NCBI GenBank assembly: GCA_025677815.1
Contig: JAIXMP010000020.1
Coordinates: 806,001 to 870,000 of the forward strand
DNA: 64,000 bases
Reading direction: 5' to 3'
Origin: Phascolomyces articulosus
Taxonomy: Eukaryota; Mucoromycota; Mucoromycetes; Mucorales; Lichtheimiaceae
This document shows, one piece after another, positions 62,641-64,000 of the stretch. A model generated the notes under the pieces. The model made no database searches. It saw only the letters and a list, made by a program, of their open reading frames with translations, and was not told the origin of the DNA. Positions within the stretch are counted from its first letter, which is position 1, and each line of letters starts with the position of its first letter. The position numbers and the translations under genes were made by a program.

Positions 62641-63029
62641 AGTAGTTTTAGAAAAGATATAAATACTAGATCATTTTATTAAAAATAAAGGACATCTTCT
62701 ATCTATCTTATTATCTCATATATACCTTTGTGGTTCTCTTCCTTCGTGGTTATTCTGTGTGGTTATTTACCTGTGTGGTTTTATCTTTATAGTTTCTATC
62801 TGTAAAATGTCGTATTTTTTATAAGTTGAAACCACGAAGATAAAACCACACAGAGAACCATGAAGAGAGAATATAACCATACAGATAATAACCACACAGG
62901 TAAATAACTACACAGAATAACCATGAAGGAAGAGAACCACGAAGGTATATATGAGATAATAAGATAGATAGAAGATGTCCTTTATTTTTAATAAAATGAT
63001 CCAATATTTATATCTTTTCTAAAACTACT
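62641..63029. mobile_element. 389-bp foldback element with GTGGTT repeats
   Basis: Left arm about 62641-62803 and right arm about 62870-63029 are near-perfect reverse complements. The outer 25 bases match exactly except near the edge of TACTAGATC/GATCCAATA, and the block AAAATAAAGGACATCTTCTA is identical. Inside each arm, four or more GTGGTT (or AACCAC) motifs recur at 13-16 base spacing in a degenerate tandem pattern. The two arms could form a stem of roughly 160 bp. There is no coding frame. This could be a foldback/MITE insertion or a source of hairpin RNA. Confidence 0.75.
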
Positions 63030-63070
63030 GCAGATGATAATAATTATAAAATAATGATGATGATAATATA

Positions 63071-63225
63071 ATTATAAAAGGAAAAGGGAACTGTGACTGA
63101 TGAAGAGGTATGCTGCGGTTATGACGAAGCATAAAGAAGTACAATGTAGCCACAGTAAAAGATGTAATATCGGTATTAAAAATACCCGACTAATAGTTAT
63201 GACAAAAAAATACAACAGTATGTGA
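63071..63225 (+). repeat. Dispersed repeat, copy B
   Basis: Second copy of the repeat at 60081-60236, in the same orientation, beginning ATTATAAAAGGAAAAGGGAA. It retains more CpG-containing sites (for example CTGCGG and GACGAAG) than copy A. Confidence 0.7.
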
Positions 63226-63272
63226 CAAATAAAAAAAAAAAACAAAAAATCATACCTTAAATTTTAGAAATG

Positions 63273-63278
63273 AAAAAA
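63273..63278 (-). terminator. RNA polymerase III terminator of tRNA-Pro
   Basis: T6 on the minus strand (A6 on plus), four bases past the tRNA 3' end. Confidence 0.85.
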
Positions 63279-63282
63279 CCAA

Positions 63283-63355
63283 GGGGTCGACCGGGATTTG
63301 AACCCGGGGCCTCTCCGACCCAAACGGAGAATGATAACCACTACACCATCAACCC
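63283..63355 (-). tRNA. tRNA-Pro (anticodon TGG)
   Basis: A 73-base minus-strand tRNA without intron. The acceptor stem pairs GGGTTGA with TCGACCC, including one T-G pair. The A box is TGGTGTAGTGGTT and the B box GGTTCAAATCC. The anticodon stem is CTCCG/CGGAG around the loop TTTGGGT, giving anticodon TGG for proline. The T arm CCGGG/CCCGG is perfect. A run of six T follows the 3' end on the minus strand and should act as RNA polymerase III terminator. Confidence 0.97.
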
Positions 63356-64000
63356 TACTGATGTGTTGTCGCGTCTGAGGCGAATTTTGAAAGAAATTCG
63401 TCTTCATCTGGTCACGTGACTTCACGACATTAGTTCAAACCTAGGAATCTAGGTTGACTAACTAGATTGCATTAGTAAAATGTTTCGCCTATAGGTTTAT
63501 CCATTAATAGATAGGTTGATTAACTATCCTATTTTTGATGATCCCTATCTATCCTTACCAAATGCTATCCCCTTTTTACTTTAGATAATCAAGGTTATAT
63601 TGCCTATAGATATTTTTTAAAAATAATAGATGTAGTATTCTCTATATAATGAGAAACATTTCTATTTATATGAAAAAAAAATATATTTTTAAATCTTTAA
63701 TTTCTAATATTTGATTAATTTTTCATTTTTTTAAAAATTTAAAATTATATAACATTTTCTTTTTATGCTTATTTTCTTAAAAATATTACTATTCAAATAT
63801 AAAACTACTTTTTTTTCTGTTTTGATATTATATAAAATCTAATTTATATGCTCTTAATATACGTTTCTCAATAATAATTATATTGTAATTATTATTATTT
63901 ATTTTATATACTATCTATATAATAATGCAAGTCTAATTTATATACTTATAAATAGGTTTGATTAGATAGTATAAGGAAGTATGAAATGAAATATAATAGA
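63356..64000. other. Gene-free AT-rich right edge
   Basis: Upstream of the tRNA on its strand. A short less AT-rich part (63360-63480) gives way to very AT-rich sequence. No coding signal on either strand. Confidence 0.45.

Noticed and set aside
1..64000. CRISPR arrays, bacterial operons or riboswitches
   Set aside because: The DNA is nuclear eukaryotic; no regularly spaced repeat-spacer array and no such signals are present.

Overview
The window looks like a piece of nuclear genome from an early-diverging filamentous fungus, most probably a Mucoromycota (Mucorales-like) species. This is inferred from AT-rich DNA, compact multi-exon genes with short introns (about 45-150 nt, GTAAGT-like donors, TTTAG-like acceptors), fungal housekeeping genes, a fungal-type MluI cell-cycle-box promoter and a CACTA DNA transposon. 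The species cannot be fixed from sequence reading alone.

The left two thirds (about 2-43 kb) is ordinary gene territory. In order: an unrecognised 552-aa acidic protein (-); TAF9 (+); NAR1 (+); two tandem cytochrome P450 genes with identical ten-exon structure (+), the first with a defective-looking splice acceptor; RTF2 (-); a 147-aa small membrane protein (-); a gene-poor stretch with decayed coding fragments (21.3-26.5 kb); a 14-TM-type MFS drug:H+ antiporter (+); CDC6 (+); a 151-aa tail-anchored protein (-); the 19-exon DNA polymerase alpha catalytic subunit POL1 (-); an ASNSD1-type asparagine-synthetase-domain protein (+), divergent from POL1; and a DUF202 membrane protein (+). All exon joins quoted were checked for reading phase by hand. 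POL1, CDC6 and RTF2 are replication genes. Three ACGCGT boxes lie between POL1 and ASNSD1, and related CGCG motifs lie upstream of CDC6, consistent with G1/S control.

The right third (about 45-63 kb) is repeat territory. A complete-looking CACTA (En/Spm) element spans 45507-50998, with matching ends, subterminal repeats and a 3-bp CCA target duplication. It carries a TNP2-like transposase gene broken at an 11-A run, and a second acidic ORF that is also broken. Next to it lies a large decayed minus-strand gene (51.1-54.1 kb; at least four in-frame stops and two frameshifts) with a possible GIY-YIG-like segment, then a decayed Myb/SANT-like gene. From 58.4 to 63.2 kb there is a cluster of inverted-repeat elements: a roughly 1.3-kb element with long diverged TIRs, a roughly 1.4-kb element with about 70-bp TIRs containing a perfect 43-bp hairpin, a 389-bp foldback with GTGGTT repeats, and a dispersed direct repeat. 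A tRNA-Pro(TGG) gene (-) lies near the right edge.

No single new system is demonstrated. The best candidates for follow-up are the broken 51-54 kb gene family, the inverted-repeat cluster, and the P450 splice-site lesion.
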